DNA from: Micromonospora coerulea
Lineage (GTDB): Bacteria; Actinomycetota; Actinomycetes; Mycobacteriales; Micromonosporaceae
DNA length: 64,000 nucleotides
NCBI RefSeq assembly: GCF_016598485.1
Contig: NZ_JAEMUW010000025.1
Location: forward strand, 16,714 to 80,713
Reading direction: 5' to 3'
The translations under genes were made by a program, and so were the position numbers. The notes beneath the pieces are model-generated. The model made no database searches and was not told where the DNA came from. It worked only from the letters and a program-made list of their open reading frames with translations. Positions 53,449 through 62,853 of the stretch are shown in pieces. Within the stretch, counting starts at the first letter, position 1. Every line of letters begins with the position of its first letter.

Positions 53449-54529
53449 CCAGGTCGTGGTGGTCAGCGCGCCCGGGCGGGTGGAGCTGGTCGAGCAGGAC
53501 GCCGCCGAGCTGCGCGACGGCACCTTCCGGGTGGAGACGCTCTACAGCGGCGTCTCCGCCGGCACCGAACTCAGCTACGTCAAGGGCACCAACCCCTACC
53601 TCAACGTCACCTGGAACGCCGACCTCGGCCTGTTCCAGCCCGGCGAGGCGAGCACCCCGTACCCGGTGACCCGGCTGGGCTACATGCAGGTGGGCCGGGT
53701 GGTGGAGAGCCGCACCCCGGCGATCGCGGTGGGCACGGTGGGCGCGATGACCTACGGGCACCGCACCCGGTACGTCGCCGACCCGGTCGCCGAACGCTTC
53801 GTGCCGCTGCCGGACGACCTCGACCCGCTGCTCGGTGTGTACGTCGCCCACATGGGCCCGATCTGCGCCAACGGGCTGCTGCACGCCGCCGCCGACCTGT
53901 GCGGCACCGACGTGCGCTCGCTCGGCGACGGGGTGCGCGGACGCCGGGTCGCGGTCGTCGGCAGCGGTGTCGTCGCGCTGCTCACCGCGCTGTTCGCCCG
54001 GCGGCACGGCGCCGCCTCGGTGGTGGTGCTGGACCCGACGCCGCAGCGGCGGGAGGTGGCCGAGGCGCTCGGCCTGGAGATCCTCGACCCGACCGCCGAC
54101 GACCCGGCGGTGGTGCTCAAGACCCGGTGGAACCATGCCGCCGGTGACCGGGGCGCCGACGTGGTCTTCCAGTGCCGGGGCCAGGCGTGGGCCCTGCAGC
54201 TCGCGCTGCGCCTGCTGCGCCCGCAGGGCACCGTCATCGACCTGGCCTTCTACCAGGCCGGCGCGGACGAGGTCCGGCTCGGCGAGGAGTTCCACCACAA
54301 CGGCCTGTCGCTGCGCTGCGCCCAGATCGGGCGGGTGCCCCGCGGACTGACTCCCACCTGGGACCGGGAACGGCTCTCCGCGGAGACCATCGAGCTGCTC
54401 CGGCAGTACGGCGACCTGATCCGCAAGCACCTCGTCTCGGCGGTGGTGCCGTTCGAGGAGGCGCCGGCGCTACTCACCGACCTGGCCGAGCGCCGCCGCT
54501 CCGAGCTCCAGGTGGTGCTCACCGGCTAG
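53441..54529 (+). CDS. Zinc-binding-type (MDR) dehydrogenase-like protein
   Basis: 362 residues of the medium-chain dehydrogenase superfamily. N-terminal GroES-like part with ETLYSGVSAGTELSYVKG and TRLGYMQVGRVVES; Rossmann part with VAVVGSGVVALLTALFARR. The usual catalytic Cys-Gly-x-Asp zinc motif is replaced by SAGTE, as in BchC/bi-domain-type members, so zinc may be absent. It is translationally coupled to the Gfo/Idh gene, suggesting consecutive redox steps on a sugar-like compound. Confidence 0.8.
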   Translation: MRDQVVVVSAPGRVELVEQDAAELRDGTFRVETLYSGVSAGTELSYVKGTNPYLNVTWNADLGLFQPGEASTPYPVTRLGYMQVGRVVESRTPAIAVGTVGAMTYGHRTRYVADPVAERFVPLPDDLDPLLGVYVAHMGPICANGLLHAAADLCGTDVRSLGDGVRGRRVAVVGSGVVALLTALFARRHGAASVVVLDPTPQRREVAEALGLEILDPTADDPAVVLKTRWNHAAGDRGADVVFQCRGQAWALQLALRLLRPQGTVIDLAFYQAGADEVRLGEEFHHNGLSLRCAQIGRVPRGLTPTWDRERLSAETIELLRQYGDLIRKHLVSAVVPFEEAPALLTDLAERRRSELQVVLTG

Positions 54530-54559
54530 TGGCGGGTTGACGGCGGATAGCGTGCTGCC

Positions 54560-56310
54560 ATGACCACCGAAGCCGCCCGCCCGGCGGGGCTCGCCGCCCT
54601 GCTGCCGTACCTGCGCGCCCATCGCGGCACCCTCGCCGTGGTGGGCGCGCTGTCGTTGGCCGGTGCCGGGGCGGCCCTGGCGCAGCCGCTGCTCACCCGG
54701 TTGGTGCTGGACCGGATCACCGCCGCCCGGCCGGTCGCGGGGCTGGTCGCCGTGCTGGTGCTGCTCGTGGTGGCCGGCGCGGCGGTCGGCGGGCTCCGCG
54801 ACTACCTGCTGCAACGCACCGCCGAAGGGCTCGTGCTGGGCACCCGGCGCCGGCTCGCCGGGCACCTGCTGCGGCTGCCCATCGCCGAGTACGACCGCCG
54901 CCGCACCGGCGACCTGCTCTCCCGGGTCGGCTCGGACACCACCCTGCTGCGCGCCGTGGTCACCTCCGGCCTCTTCGAGACGGTCACCGGGGCGGTGATG
55001 GTGCTGGGCGCGGGGACGGCGATGCTGCTGCTGGACCCGCCGCTGTTCGGGGTGACCCTGGCCGCCGTCGGGGTCGGCATCGGCTTCGCGCTCACCGTGG
55101 CCCGCCGGGTCCGCGGGCTGGCCCGCCGGGCCCAGGAACGGGTCGGTGAGATGACCTCCGCCGTCGAGCGGGCCATCTCCGCCGCCCGCACCATCCGGGC
55201 CAGCCGGGCCGAGGCGCGGGAGGCCGACACGGTCGCCGCCAGCGCCGCCGGGGCGTACGCGGCCGGGCTCCGGGTCGCCCGGGTGCAGGCACTCGTCGGC
55301 CCGGCCAGCACGGTCACCATCCAGGGTGCGTTCCTGCTGGTGCTCGCGGTCGGCGGGGCCCGGGTGGCGGCCGGCGCGATCAGCGTCGGCGACCTGGTCG
55401 CCTTCGTGATGTTCCTGTTCTTCCTGGTGCTGCCGCTGGGGCAGGCGGTGCACGGCGTACACCCAGTTGCAGAGCGGGCTCGGCGCGCTCGCCCGGATCG
55501 AGGAGATCCTCGCCGTACCCGCGGAGGGGGCCGACGACCGGCGGGCCCGGCCGGTGGCGGCTCCGGCGGCCGGGCGGCCGCCCGCGATCGAGTTCGACCG
55601 GGTCGGCTTCGGCTACCCCGGCGGCCCGCCCGTGCTGCACGCGGTGAGCTTCACCGTCCCGGCCGGGACCCGGACCGCGCTGGTCGGCCCGTCCGGCGCC
55701 GGCAAGTCCACCCTGCTCGCCCTCGTCGAGCGCTTCTACGAGGTCACCGACGGCGCGCTGCGCCTCGACGGGACGGACCTGCGGGAGCTGCCCCGGGACG
55801 CGCTGCGGGCCCGGCTCGGCTACGTCGAGCAGGAGGCCCCGGTGCTGGCCGGGACGCTGCGGGACAACCTGCTGGATCACCGCGCCGGAGGCCACCGACG
55901 ACGAGCTGCGGGCCGTGCTCGACGAGGTCAACCTGGGCCACCTGGCCGAGCGCACCGCCGAGGGGCTGGGCGTGCAGGTCGGCGAGGGCGGGGTGCTGCT
56001 CTCCGGCGGCGAACGGCAGCGCCTGGCCATCGCCCGCACACTGCTCGCCGGGCCGCCGGTGCTCCTGTTCGACGAGCCGACCAGCAACCTCGACGCCCGC
56101 AACGAGGCGGCGCTGCGCCGGGCCATCGACGCGGTGGCGGTCCGGCGCACCCTGCTGATCGTGGCGCACCGGCTCTCCACCGTCGTGGACGCCGACCAGA
56201 TCGTGGTTCTCGACGGCGGCCGGGTGGTCGCCGTCGGCACCCACGACGAGCTGACCGGGACCAGCCCGCTCTACCGCGAGCTGGCCACCCACCAGCTGCT
56301 GGTGAGCTGA
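54560..56310 (+). pseudogene. ABC exporter half-transporter broken by two +1 frameshifts
   Basis: Would be about 582 residues: six membrane helices (about 20-310) then an ATPase. Frame 1 runs from ATG 54560 to about 55454 (LVLPLGQAVHG). Homology then continues in frame 2 (AYTQLQSGLGALARIEEIL, Walker A GPSGAGKSTLL, to LRDNLL) up to about 55874, and in frame 3 (ITAPEATDDELRAVL, signature LLSGGERQRLAI, Walker B LLFDEPTSNLD, VAHRLSTV) to 56310. Each break is explained by one extra G (55454/55455 and 55874/55875). All motifs are otherwise intact, so this is either very recent decay or two base-calling errors. Confidence 0.8.
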
Positions 56311-56474
56311 CCGGACGCGTGGGTCGGCCCCGTCCGGTACCTTCCGGACGCTTTCCGCCCCGCTGTCGGACCTTCGCCGGGCGGCGTCCGCCCGGCCCGG
56401 GGCCCACCCGGTCGGCCACCGACATGCCGACCGGGGCACGGAAATTGCTCCGCGGTCGCGTACCGTTGCCGCTC

Positions 56475-58769
56475 ATGGGTGTGTCGCAACGGGTGAAGAG
56501 CAGGTTCCGGCGGTTCCTCCAGCGGCCGGGAACCACGGTCGAGCTGGCCCCGCTGGAGAAGCTGCTGCCGGCTGTCGAGGCGCGCGAGGCGGAGCTGCAG
56601 GCGCTCGGCGACGCCGAGCTGACCGAGGCCGCCGGCGCCGCCACCGGGTACGAGGAGATCTGCGCGATCGGCCGCGAGGCCGCCCGGCGCGGGCTGGACC
56701 AGCGGCCGTACGACGTGCAGCTGCTCGGCGCGATGGCGCTGCTGTCCGGCAAGGTCGCCGAGATGGCCACCGGTGAGGGCAAGACGCTCACCGCCACCAT
56801 CGCCGCGTACGGGCACGTGCGGATGGGCAACGGTCCGGTGCACGTGCTCACCGTCAACGACTACCTGGCCCGCCGCGACGCCGAGTGGATGGCGCCGGTC
56901 TACCGGCTGCTCGGGCTCACCGTCGGCTGGGTCAACGAGGCCTCCACCCCCGAGGAGCGGCGCGCCGCGTACGGCTGCGACGTCACCTACGTCTCGGTCA
57001 GCGAGGCCGGCTTCGACTACCTGCGCGACCAGCTCGTCACCGACCTCGACGACCGGGTCCAGCGGCCGCTGCGGACCGCGATCGTCGACGAGGCCGACTC
57101 CATCCTGATCGACGAGGCCCGGGTGCCGATGGTCCTCGCCGGCGCGGTCCCCGGCGAGCAGGACCCGGTGCACGCGGCCGCCGCGCTGGTGCGCGGGCTG
57201 CGCAGGGGCAAGCACTACACCGTGGCCGAGGACGGCCGCAGCGTCGCCTTCACCGCGGCCGGCCTGGCCACCGTCGAGGCCAAGCTCGGCGGTATCGACC
57301 TGTATGACGAGGAGCACGTCGCGCAGCTCTCCGCGGTGAACGTGGCGCTGCACGCCCAAGCCCTCCTGCACCGTGACGTCGACTACATCGTCCGGGACGG
57401 CTCGGTCGAGCTGATCGACGAGATGCGCGGCCGGGTGGCGCAGCGTCGCCGCTGGCCGGACGGCCTCCAGGCCGCCGTGGAGGCGAAGGAGGGGCTGGAC
57501 GCGACCGCCGAGGGCGAGGTGCTCGGCACCATCGCCGTGCAGGCGTACATCGCGCTCTATCCGACGGTCTGCGGGATGACCGCGACCGCGGTGCTGGTCG
57601 GCGACCAGCTGCGGGAGTTCTTCGGCCTCGAGGTCGCGGTGATCCCGCCGAACACGCCGTGCGTCCGGGAGGACGAGCCGGACCGGATCTACGCGACCCG
57701 GGCCGAGAAGGAGGAGGCGCTGATCGACGAGATCAAGCGCTGCCACGAGCAGGGCCGGCCGGTGCTGGTCGGCACCCTGGACGTGAAGGAGTCCGAGGGG
57801 CTGGCCGCCGGCCTGCACGCCGCCGGGGTGCCCTGCGTGGTGCTCAACGCCAAGAACGACGACGAGGAGGCGGCGATCATCGCCGAGGCCGGCGCGTACG
57901 GCGCGGTGACCGTCTCCACCCAGATGGCCGGTCGGGGTGTCGACATCCGGCTCGGCGGCAGCGACCAGGTCGACCAGGAGCGGGTGGCCGAGCTGGGCGG
58001 CCTGTACGTGATCGGCAGCGGCCGGCACGACAGCCGCCGCGTCGACGACCAGCTGCGCGGCCGGGCCGGCCGCCAGGGCGACCCGGGCGGCTCGGTTTTC
58101 TTCGTCAGCCTGGAGGACGACCTGGTGGTCCGGCACGCCGGTGACGCCATCCCGCCGTCGCCCCGGATGAACGCCGACGGCCTGGTCACCGACCCGCAGG
58201 TCGACTACGCGGTGGAGCACGCCCAGCGGGTCGCCGAGGGCGTCAACCACGAGATCCACCGCAACACCTGGCGCTACAGCGTGGTGATCGAGCAGCAGCG
58301 CAAGGCGCTCGCCGAGCGCCGCGAGCGGCTGCTCACCAGCGACATCGCCGCGCTGATGCTGCTGGAGCGGGTGCCGGAGAAGGCCGGCGAGATGGACGAG
58401 GACCTGCTCGCCGACGCGGCCCGGTCGATCGCCCTCTACCACCTGGACCGACTCTGGGCCGACCACCTGGCCGAGCTCTCCGAGGTCCGGGAGGGCGTGC
58501 ACCTGCGCGCGCTGGGCCGGCTCGACCCGCTCGACGAGTTCCACCGCAGCGCCGTGCCGGCGTTCAACGCCCTGGTTCCGGAGATCGAGACGCGGACCAT
58601 CGCCACCTTCTCGGAGACCGAGTTCGACGAGGGCTGGGAGCCGGACGCCGCGAAGCTGGTCCGGCCGACCGCCACCTGGACGTACCTGGTGCACGACAAC
58701 CCGTTCGGCTCGGAGCTGGACCGGCTGATCGCCTCCGTCGGGCGGCGGCTCATCTCCGGTTCCCACTGA
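56475..58769 (+). CDS. secA2: Accessory Sec translocase ATPase SecA2
   Basis: 764 residues, shorter than SecA1 (about 900) and lacking the C-terminal zinc/SecB-binding tail. Helicase motifs: Walker A AEMATGEGKTLTATIAA, VLTVNDYLARRDAEWM, Walker B IVDEADSILIDEAR, VSTQMAGRGVDIRLGG and the arginine fingers in DQLRGRAGRQGDPGG. SecA2 drives export of a subset of proteins through SecYEG in actinobacteria. ATG 56475 (MGVSQRVKSRFRRFL) is conserved; no ribosome site is evident. The upstream ABC gene and a downstream terminator make it a separate unit. Confidence 0.94.
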   Translation: MGVSQRVKSRFRRFLQRPGTTVELAPLEKLLPAVEAREAELQALGDAELTEAAGAATGYEEICAIGREAARRGLDQRPYDVQLLGAMALLSGKVAEMATGEGKTLTATIAAYGHVRMGNGPVHVLTVNDYLARRDAEWMAPVYRLLGLTVGWVNEASTPEERRAAYGCDVTYVSVSEAGFDYLRDQLVTDLDDRVQRPLRTAIVDEADSILIDEARVPMVLAGAVPGEQDPVHAAAALVRGLRRGKHYTVAEDGRSVAFTAAGLATVEAKLGGIDLYDEEHVAQLSAVNVALHAQALLHRDVDYIVRDGSVELIDEMRGRVAQRRRWPDGLQAAVEAKEGLDATAEGEVLGTIAVQAYIALYPTVCGMTATAVLVGDQLREFFGLEVAVIPPNTPCVREDEPDRIYATRAEKEEALIDEIKRCHEQGRPVLVGTLDVKESEGLAAGLHAAGVPCVVLNAKNDDEEAAIIAEAGAYGAVTVSTQMAGRGVDIRLGGSDQVDQERVAELGGLYVIGSGRHDSRRVDDQLRGRAGRQGDPGGSVFFVSLEDDLVVRHAGDAIPPSPRMNADGLVTDPQVDYAVEHAQRVAEGVNHEIHRNTWRYSVVIEQQRKALAERRERLLTSDIAALMLLERVPEKAGEMDEDLLADAARSIALYHLDRLWADHLAELSEVREGVHLRALGRLDPLDEFHRSAVPAFNALVPEIETRTIATFSETEFDEGWEPDAAKLVRPTATWTYLVHDNPFGSELDRLIASVGRRLISGSH

Positions 58770-58776
58770 CCGTCGC

Positions 58777-58820
58777 AGGGGTTCCTGCCGGCGTGCGACC
58801 GCGCCGGAAGGGACCCCTTT
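58777..58820 (+). terminator. Terminator of secA2
   Basis: AGGGGTTCC (58777-58785) pairs with GGGACCCCT (58810-58818, one G-T wobble) around an inner CCGGCG/CGCCGG stem; TTT follows. Confidence 0.75.
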
Positions 58821-58825
58821 GCGCG

Positions 58826-58851
58826 GTTTCGATCCCGGTTTGCGAGGGTAG
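58826..58851 (+). promoter_or_regulatory. Sigma-B-type promoter of the GAF-ANTAR gene
   Basis: GTTT (58826-58829), a 16-base spacer and GGGTAG (58846-58851), directly after the secA2 terminator and about 130 bases before the ATG at 58982. Confidence 0.7.
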
Positions 58852-58981
58852 TAGCCCGAGGCTTTCGAGTCAGGGAGAGGCGACGCATGGAACTGGCAAT
58901 GGCGCCGGAGGGGAACACCGCGGGGCGGTGCCCGCGGGTGGCGGGGGCCGTGGCGCGGTGAACCTGAACACGCGGGAGCCC

Positions 58982-59698
58982 ATGAGCGACAACCTCGGGG
59001 TGCTGGAGACGGCCGCCCTGCTGCGCGAGCTGACCGCCGGCCTGATCGGCATCACCGACTTCGACGAGGCCCTGACCGCGCTGGTGCGGATCGCCCGGGA
59101 CGCCGTACCGGGGGTGGCGTGGTGCGGGTTCACCGCGCTGCGGGCCGGCGAGCCGGCCGGCGGGGCGGCCTCCGACCCTCGGCTGGCCGAGCTGGACGAC
59201 CTGCGGCACGGCCCTGATTCGCCGGCGATGAGCGCCATCCGCTGCCGCGAGATGATCCTCGCGGAGGACCTGGCCGCGGAGTCGCGCTGGCCGGCCTGGA
59301 CCGGGCGGGCCCGCCGTCTCGGCGTACGCGGGGTGATCTCCGCGCCGGTCGACGTGGACGAGCAGATGATCGGCGCGATGAACCTGTACGCCGGGTCGGC
59401 GGAGCCGCTGACCACCCGGCACCAGCTCACCGCGATGCTGCTCGCCGAGCACGCCGGGTTGCTCCTGGCCGCGGTCCGGGACCGGGCCCGGCAGGCGGCG
59501 GAGGTGGACCAGTTGGACACCACCCTGCTGGAGGAGGGGGTCGTCGGTCAGGCCATCGGCGTGATCATGACTCAGCGCGGCTGCCCGGCCCCGGAAGCGC
59601 TGGACGTGCTGCGCAGCGCCGCCGCCTCGTTGGACATACCGCTACGCGAGGTGGCCGAGCGGCTGGTGATCACGGTCTCCCGTCCTCGGGAGAGCTGA
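58982..59698 (+). CDS. GAF-ANTAR transcription antitermination regulator
   Basis: 238 residues: a GAF sensor domain (about 10-165, including DFDEALTALVRIARDAVPG and RRLGVRGVISAPV) and a C-terminal ANTAR RNA-binding domain (about 180-235: VVGQAIGVIMTQRGC, EALDVLRSAAASLD, LREVAERLV). ANTAR proteins bind paired hairpins in nascent RNA and prevent termination. ATG 58982 has GGGAG seven bases upstream; GTG 58958 is in frame. The sigma-B-type promoter upstream places it under stress control. Confidence 0.88.
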   Translation: MSDNLGVLETAALLRELTAGLIGITDFDEALTALVRIARDAVPGVAWCGFTALRAGEPAGGAASDPRLAELDDLRHGPDSPAMSAIRCREMILAEDLAAESRWPAWTGRARRLGVRGVISAPVDVDEQMIGAMNLYAGSAEPLTTRHQLTAMLLAEHAGLLLAAVRDRARQAAEVDQLDTTLLEEGVVGQAIGVIMTQRGCPAPEALDVLRSAAASLDIPLREVAERLVITVSRPRES

Positions 59699-59707
59699 GG
59701 AACGTTC

Positions 59708-59733
59708 GTTTCGCCCCATTGGCGCCCGGGTAG
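59708..59733 (+). promoter_or_regulatory. Sigma-B-type promoter of the DUF2231 gene
   Basis: GTTT (59708-59711), a 16-base spacer and GGGTAG (59728-59733), 43 bases before the ATG at 59776. Same spacer length and -10 as the sites at 49186 and 58826. Confidence 0.7.
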
Positions 59734-59775
59734 CACTCTGAGCTGGCGAGTCGCGCCGATCCTGGGGAGGAACCG

Positions 59776-60276
59776 ATGGAGAGCCGACTGCGGGTGCAGG
59801 GCCATCCCATCCAACCGATGCTGGTGACGTTCCCGTTGGGGCTCTTCGTCAGCGCCGCCGTGTTCGACCTGGCCGACGTGGCCGGCGGCCCGGCCTTCCT
59901 CGGCGAGGTGGGCTACTGGAGCGCCGTCGCCGCGCTGGTCTCGGCCGCCCTCGCCGCCGTCGCCGGCATGGTAGACCTGTGGGACGTCCGGGCCGGCCGC
60001 ACGCGTCGCACCGCGATCATGTTCAACCTGGTCAACGCCGTGATGGCGGCGCTGTTCCTGCTCACCTGCCTGATCCGGTCCCACTCGCCGGAGCGAGGCG
60101 CCACCGGCGTGCTGCTGGTCACCGAACTGGTCGCCCTCGCCGTCGGCGGGGTCGGGGTGCGGCTCGGCGCCCGGCTGATGCGGCAATTCGACCGGGGCCG
60201 GATGGAGGCGAGCGGGTTCGAGGCGCTGGGCCCCGTCGGCGGGTCCACCGTTGAGATCGTCCGCCCGCCGGCCTGA
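59776..60276 (+). CDS. DUF2231 membrane protein
   Basis: 166 residues, four membrane helices. The DUF2231 start is characteristic (VQGHPIQPMLVTFPLGLFVSA, with the conserved His-Pro), followed by WSAVAALVSAALAAVAG and two further helices. Function unknown; the family may bind heme or ions. GGGGAGGAACCG is a strong ribosome site. The sigma-B-type promoter immediately upstream suggests stress induction. Confidence 0.88.
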   Translation: MESRLRVQGHPIQPMLVTFPLGLFVSAAVFDLADVAGGPAFLGEVGYWSAVAALVSAALAAVAGMVDLWDVRAGRTRRTAIMFNLVNAVMAALFLLTCLIRSHSPERGATGVLLVTELVALAVGGVGVRLGARLMRQFDRGRMEASGFEALGPVGGSTVEIVRPPA

Positions 60277-60379
60277 CCGGGACCGCGCCGCCCGACCGGG
60301 AGCCGCGGGTGGCCCAGCGGACGCGAGTGGGCGGGGAAACTCGTTGCCGGGTGCCGGCCAGTGGCGGCAGGCTGGCCCG

Positions 60380-61138
60380 ATGCATGCCGAGCGGGACTTC
60401 GAGGAGCTGATCGCCGAGGGGGCCGGCGTACCGGTCGACGGCTGGGACTTTTCCTGGCTGGCCGGGCGGGCCACCGAGGAACGGCCGCCGTGGGGCTATG
60501 CCCGGCTGGTCGGGGCCCGGATGGCCACGGTCGCGGCCGCGCTGGACATCGACACCGGCGGGGGAGAGGTGCTCGCCGGGACGCCCGTCCCGCCGCCGCT
60601 GCTGGTCGCCACCGAGGCCTGGCCGCCGAACGTCGAGGTCGCCCGCCGTACGCTGCGCCGGGTCGGCGGCACCGTGGTCCGGGTGGCGGAGCGGCCCCCG
60701 CTGCCGTTCCGCGACGACTCGTTCGACCTGGTGACCAGCCGGCACCCGGTGGACACCTGGTGGGACGAGATCGCCCGGGTGCTGCGGCCCGGTGGCGGTT
60801 ACCTGTCGCAGCAGATCGGCGCGGGCACCGTCCGGGAGCTGAGCGAGGCGATCCTCGGCCCGCTGCCGCCGCCGGCCAGCCGCCACCCGGAGCAGGCGGT
60901 CGCCGCCGCCAGGGCCGCCGGACTGGAGGTCGTCGACCTGCGTACGGCCACCCTGCGGACGGTCTTCCACGACATCGCCGCGGTGGTCCGCTTCCTGCGC
61001 AAGGTGATCTGGACCGTGCCCGGCTTCACCGTGGACCGGTACCGCGACGAGTTGCGCCGCCTGCACGACCGGATCCGCGCCGAGGGCCCCTTCGTCGCCC
61101 ACGCCCGACGCTTCCTCATCGACGCCCGCAAACCCTGA
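60380..61138 (+). CDS. SAM-dependent methyltransferase
   Basis: 252 residues. The class I methyltransferase core is recognisable though motif I is weak (VLAGTPVPPPLLVATEAWPP), followed by the clear FDLVTSRHPVDTWWDEIARVL and RPGGGYLSQQIGAG blocks typical of UbiE/Methyltransf_11 proteins. The C-terminal part (VRFLRKVIWTVPGFTVDRYR) is seen in actinobacterial homologues of unknown substrate. It converges on the DUF3500 gene. Confidence 0.78.
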   Translation: MHAERDFEELIAEGAGVPVDGWDFSWLAGRATEERPPWGYARLVGARMATVAAALDIDTGGGEVLAGTPVPPPLLVATEAWPPNVEVARRTLRRVGGTVVRVAERPPLPFRDDSFDLVTSRHPVDTWWDEIARVLRPGGGYLSQQIGAGTVRELSEAILGPLPPPASRHPEQAVAAARAAGLEVVDLRTATLRTVFHDIAAVVRFLRKVIWTVPGFTVDRYRDELRRLHDRIRAEGPFVAHARRFLIDARKP

Positions 61139-61182
61139 CCCGCCTCCGGCCGCCGTGCCACCGAGGGGCGGGCCGGGCGGAG

Positions 61183-62130
61183 TCAGTGGGCGGTGGCGTG
61201 GTGGGCGGCGAGGACGTCCGCGCCGAAATCACTGGCCGGGCGGCGCAGGACGGTGTGCGCGTGGTTGCCGTCGTCGGTGGTGTTGTCGTACTCGATCAGC
61301 AGGTCGTCGGCCTGGATCCGGTAGTAGTGCCGCTGGCCCGGCCGGGTCGGGCCGGCCCAGGCGAAGTGCAGCTCACCGCCGTCCAGCCGGCCGGCCTCGC
61401 GGGCGGCCAGCTCCGGCGGCAGCCGGTCGAGGTAGAGGGCGACGAGTTGGTCGAGCAGCGCCCGGCCGGTCGGGGTGAGCCGGTCGCGGGGCACCCCGAG
61501 CGGGTCGAGCCGGCCCGGGGCGGTCGGCCGGGTGGCGCTGATGATATCGGCGGGCGCCTCGTCGGCGACGATCGCCGCGGCCCGTCCCGCCGGGCCGAGC
61601 GCGTCCAGCAGCTCGCGGGCCAGGTCCTCTTCGACGGCGAGCGGTCGGGAGACCGGCCGGCCCGCGTGCCGGACGGTGGCCGGGTTGGCGCCGAAGAACA
61701 GCGGCGCCGAGGAGACCTGGTCGTCGACCACGGTCATACTCACCGAGAGGTGGTGCCCCTCGATCCGCCAGCCCCAGCGGTCGTCGGCGGCCGGGTCGCC
61801 GAAGACGGCCACCCAGTAGTCGCCGCTGTGCCGGCCGCGCCGCCAGTCCTCCGCCCGATCGAGCACCTCCTCGAGGGCGACGATCGCCATCGCCTGCGCG
61901 TACGCCGGGGGGCTCAGCGCGGTCGCGAGCAGCCGGTGCGCCGCCTTGCGGGCCGCCACGTCCAGGTCGGCCAGCGGCACGCCGGGCCGGGGCCGGGGCC
62001 GGTACTCCAGCCACCGCCGGGCCGACTCGTCGTCGAAGGCGTGCCGGGCGCGCCGCCTGCCCGGCTCGTCGAGCGCCGCCAGCAGGGCGTCGGCCGCGGC
62101 GCGCATCTGCTCGGGTACGGGATCCTCCAC
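61183..62130 (-). CDS. DUF3500-family protein
   Basis: 315 residues. Family features: QAMAIVALEEVLDRAEDW, YWVAVFGDPAADDRWGWRIE, GHHLSVSMTVVDDQVSSAPL and FFGANPA, with a C-terminal YRIQADDLLIEYDNTTDDGNH block. DUF3500 proteins are of unknown activity, although His, Asp and Glu are well conserved and suggest a metal-dependent enzyme. The GTG at 62130 is used; a TATACA hexamer 8-14 bases upstream would give a nearly leaderless message. ATG 62106 is an alternative. Confidence 0.8.
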   Translation of the reverse strand: MEDPVPEQMRAAADALLAALDEPGRRRARHAFDDESARRWLEYRPRPRPGVPLADLDVAARKAAHRLLATALSPPAYAQAMAIVALEEVLDRAEDWRRGRHSGDYWVAVFGDPAADDRWGWRIEGHHLSVSMTVVDDQVSSAPLFFGANPATVRHAGRPVSRPLAVEEDLARELLDALGPAGRAAAIVADEAPADIISATRPTAPGRLDPLGVPRDRLTPTGRALLDQLVALYLDRLPPELAAREAGRLDGGELHFAWAGPTRPGQRHYYRIQADDLLIEYDNTTDDGNHAHTVLRRPASDFGADVLAAHHATAH

Positions 62131-62174
62131 CGACCCTGTATACCGCCCCGCCGGCCGGCGCACCGGCCGGTGGC

Positions 62175-62369
62175 TCAGCTCCGCCCGAGCGCCGCCAGCA
62201 TCTCCGGCAGGTCGAAGAAGCGGGCGATGTCCACCGCCGACGGGCTGCCCAGGTTGACCGGCAGCCCCGCGTCGACCTGTCCGGCCAGTTCCTCGGTCAT
62301 CCCGCCGCGCGCCAGGTCGAACATCCGGTGCGCGAAGGCGAGAGTCTCCGCGTCGGTGTCGTCGGTCAT
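62175..62369 (-). CDS. Ankyrin-repeat protein with internal deletion, 64 residues
   Basis: The start (MTDDTDAETLAFAHRMFDLA, then VDAGLPVNL) is the usual N-terminus of small actinobacterial ankyrin proteins of about 130 residues. After PVNL it jumps directly to SPSAVDIARFFDLPEMLAAL, the usual C-terminus. The two or three ankyrin repeats between are missing, in frame. The product could still be made, but it would lack the binding surface, so I regard it as probably non-functional. The deletion point is near 62250. Confidence 0.6.
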   Translation of the reverse strand: MTDDTDAETLAFAHRMFDLARGGMTEELAGQVDAGLPVNLGSPSAVDIARFFDLPEMLAALGRS

Positions 62370-62437
62370 CCGTCCAGGTTGGTGGGATCCCGGCCGGGCG
62401 CGCCTGATAGCTTGCCAGCCCGGCAGGGGAGGGGTGG

Positions 62438-62815
62438 ATGGACGATTCGGTGTACGTCGGCAACGCGGGGGTGGACGGCGCCACCGACGCGGGCTGGCTG
62501 CTCGGTCACTTCAAGCCGCCGGGGGACGTCCGGCACAGCACCGAGGTCGAGGTCAAGTGGGGGGTGCACCCGGCGGGGGAGACCCGCTCGCAATGGGCCA
62601 CCGGTGAGCGGCGGACGGCGCTGCTGGTGCTGATCAGCGGGCGGTTCCGGGTGGAGCTGCCGGACCGCACAGTGGTGCTCGGCACGCCCGGCGACTACGT
62701 GGTGTGGGGACGGGGCGTGGACCACTCCTGGTACGCGGAGCGGGAGTCGGTGGTGCTGACGGTGCGCTGGCCGTCGGTGCCGGGGTATCGGGTGGACCCC
62801 CCGCTGGTCCGCTGA
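62438..62815 (+). CDS. Cupin-fold protein
   Basis: 125 residues. A single beta-barrel is suggested by VKWGVHPAGETRSQWATGE, LLVLISGRFRVELPD and GDYVVWGRGVDHSWYAE, the pattern of a cupin, though with few metal ligands (one His in the second motif). Such proteins are often mis-annotated as signal peptidase. Role unknown. ATG 62438 has an AGGGGAGGGG ribosome site. Confidence 0.7.
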   Translation: MDDSVYVGNAGVDGATDAGWLLGHFKPPGDVRHSTEVEVKWGVHPAGETRSQWATGERRTALLVLISGRFRVELPDRTVVLGTPGDYVVWGRGVDHSWYAERESVVLTVRWPSVPGYRVDPPLVR

Positions 62816-62853
62816 CCGGATCGGGGGTCACCGCCGCCTCCCAGCATGCGGTA

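Noticed and set aside
55467..56474. Apparent N-terminal extension of SecA2 through the ABC transporter
   Set aside because: The open frame is the second frame of the broken ABC gene plus non-coding sequence; SecA2 homologues begin near MGVSQRV at 56475.
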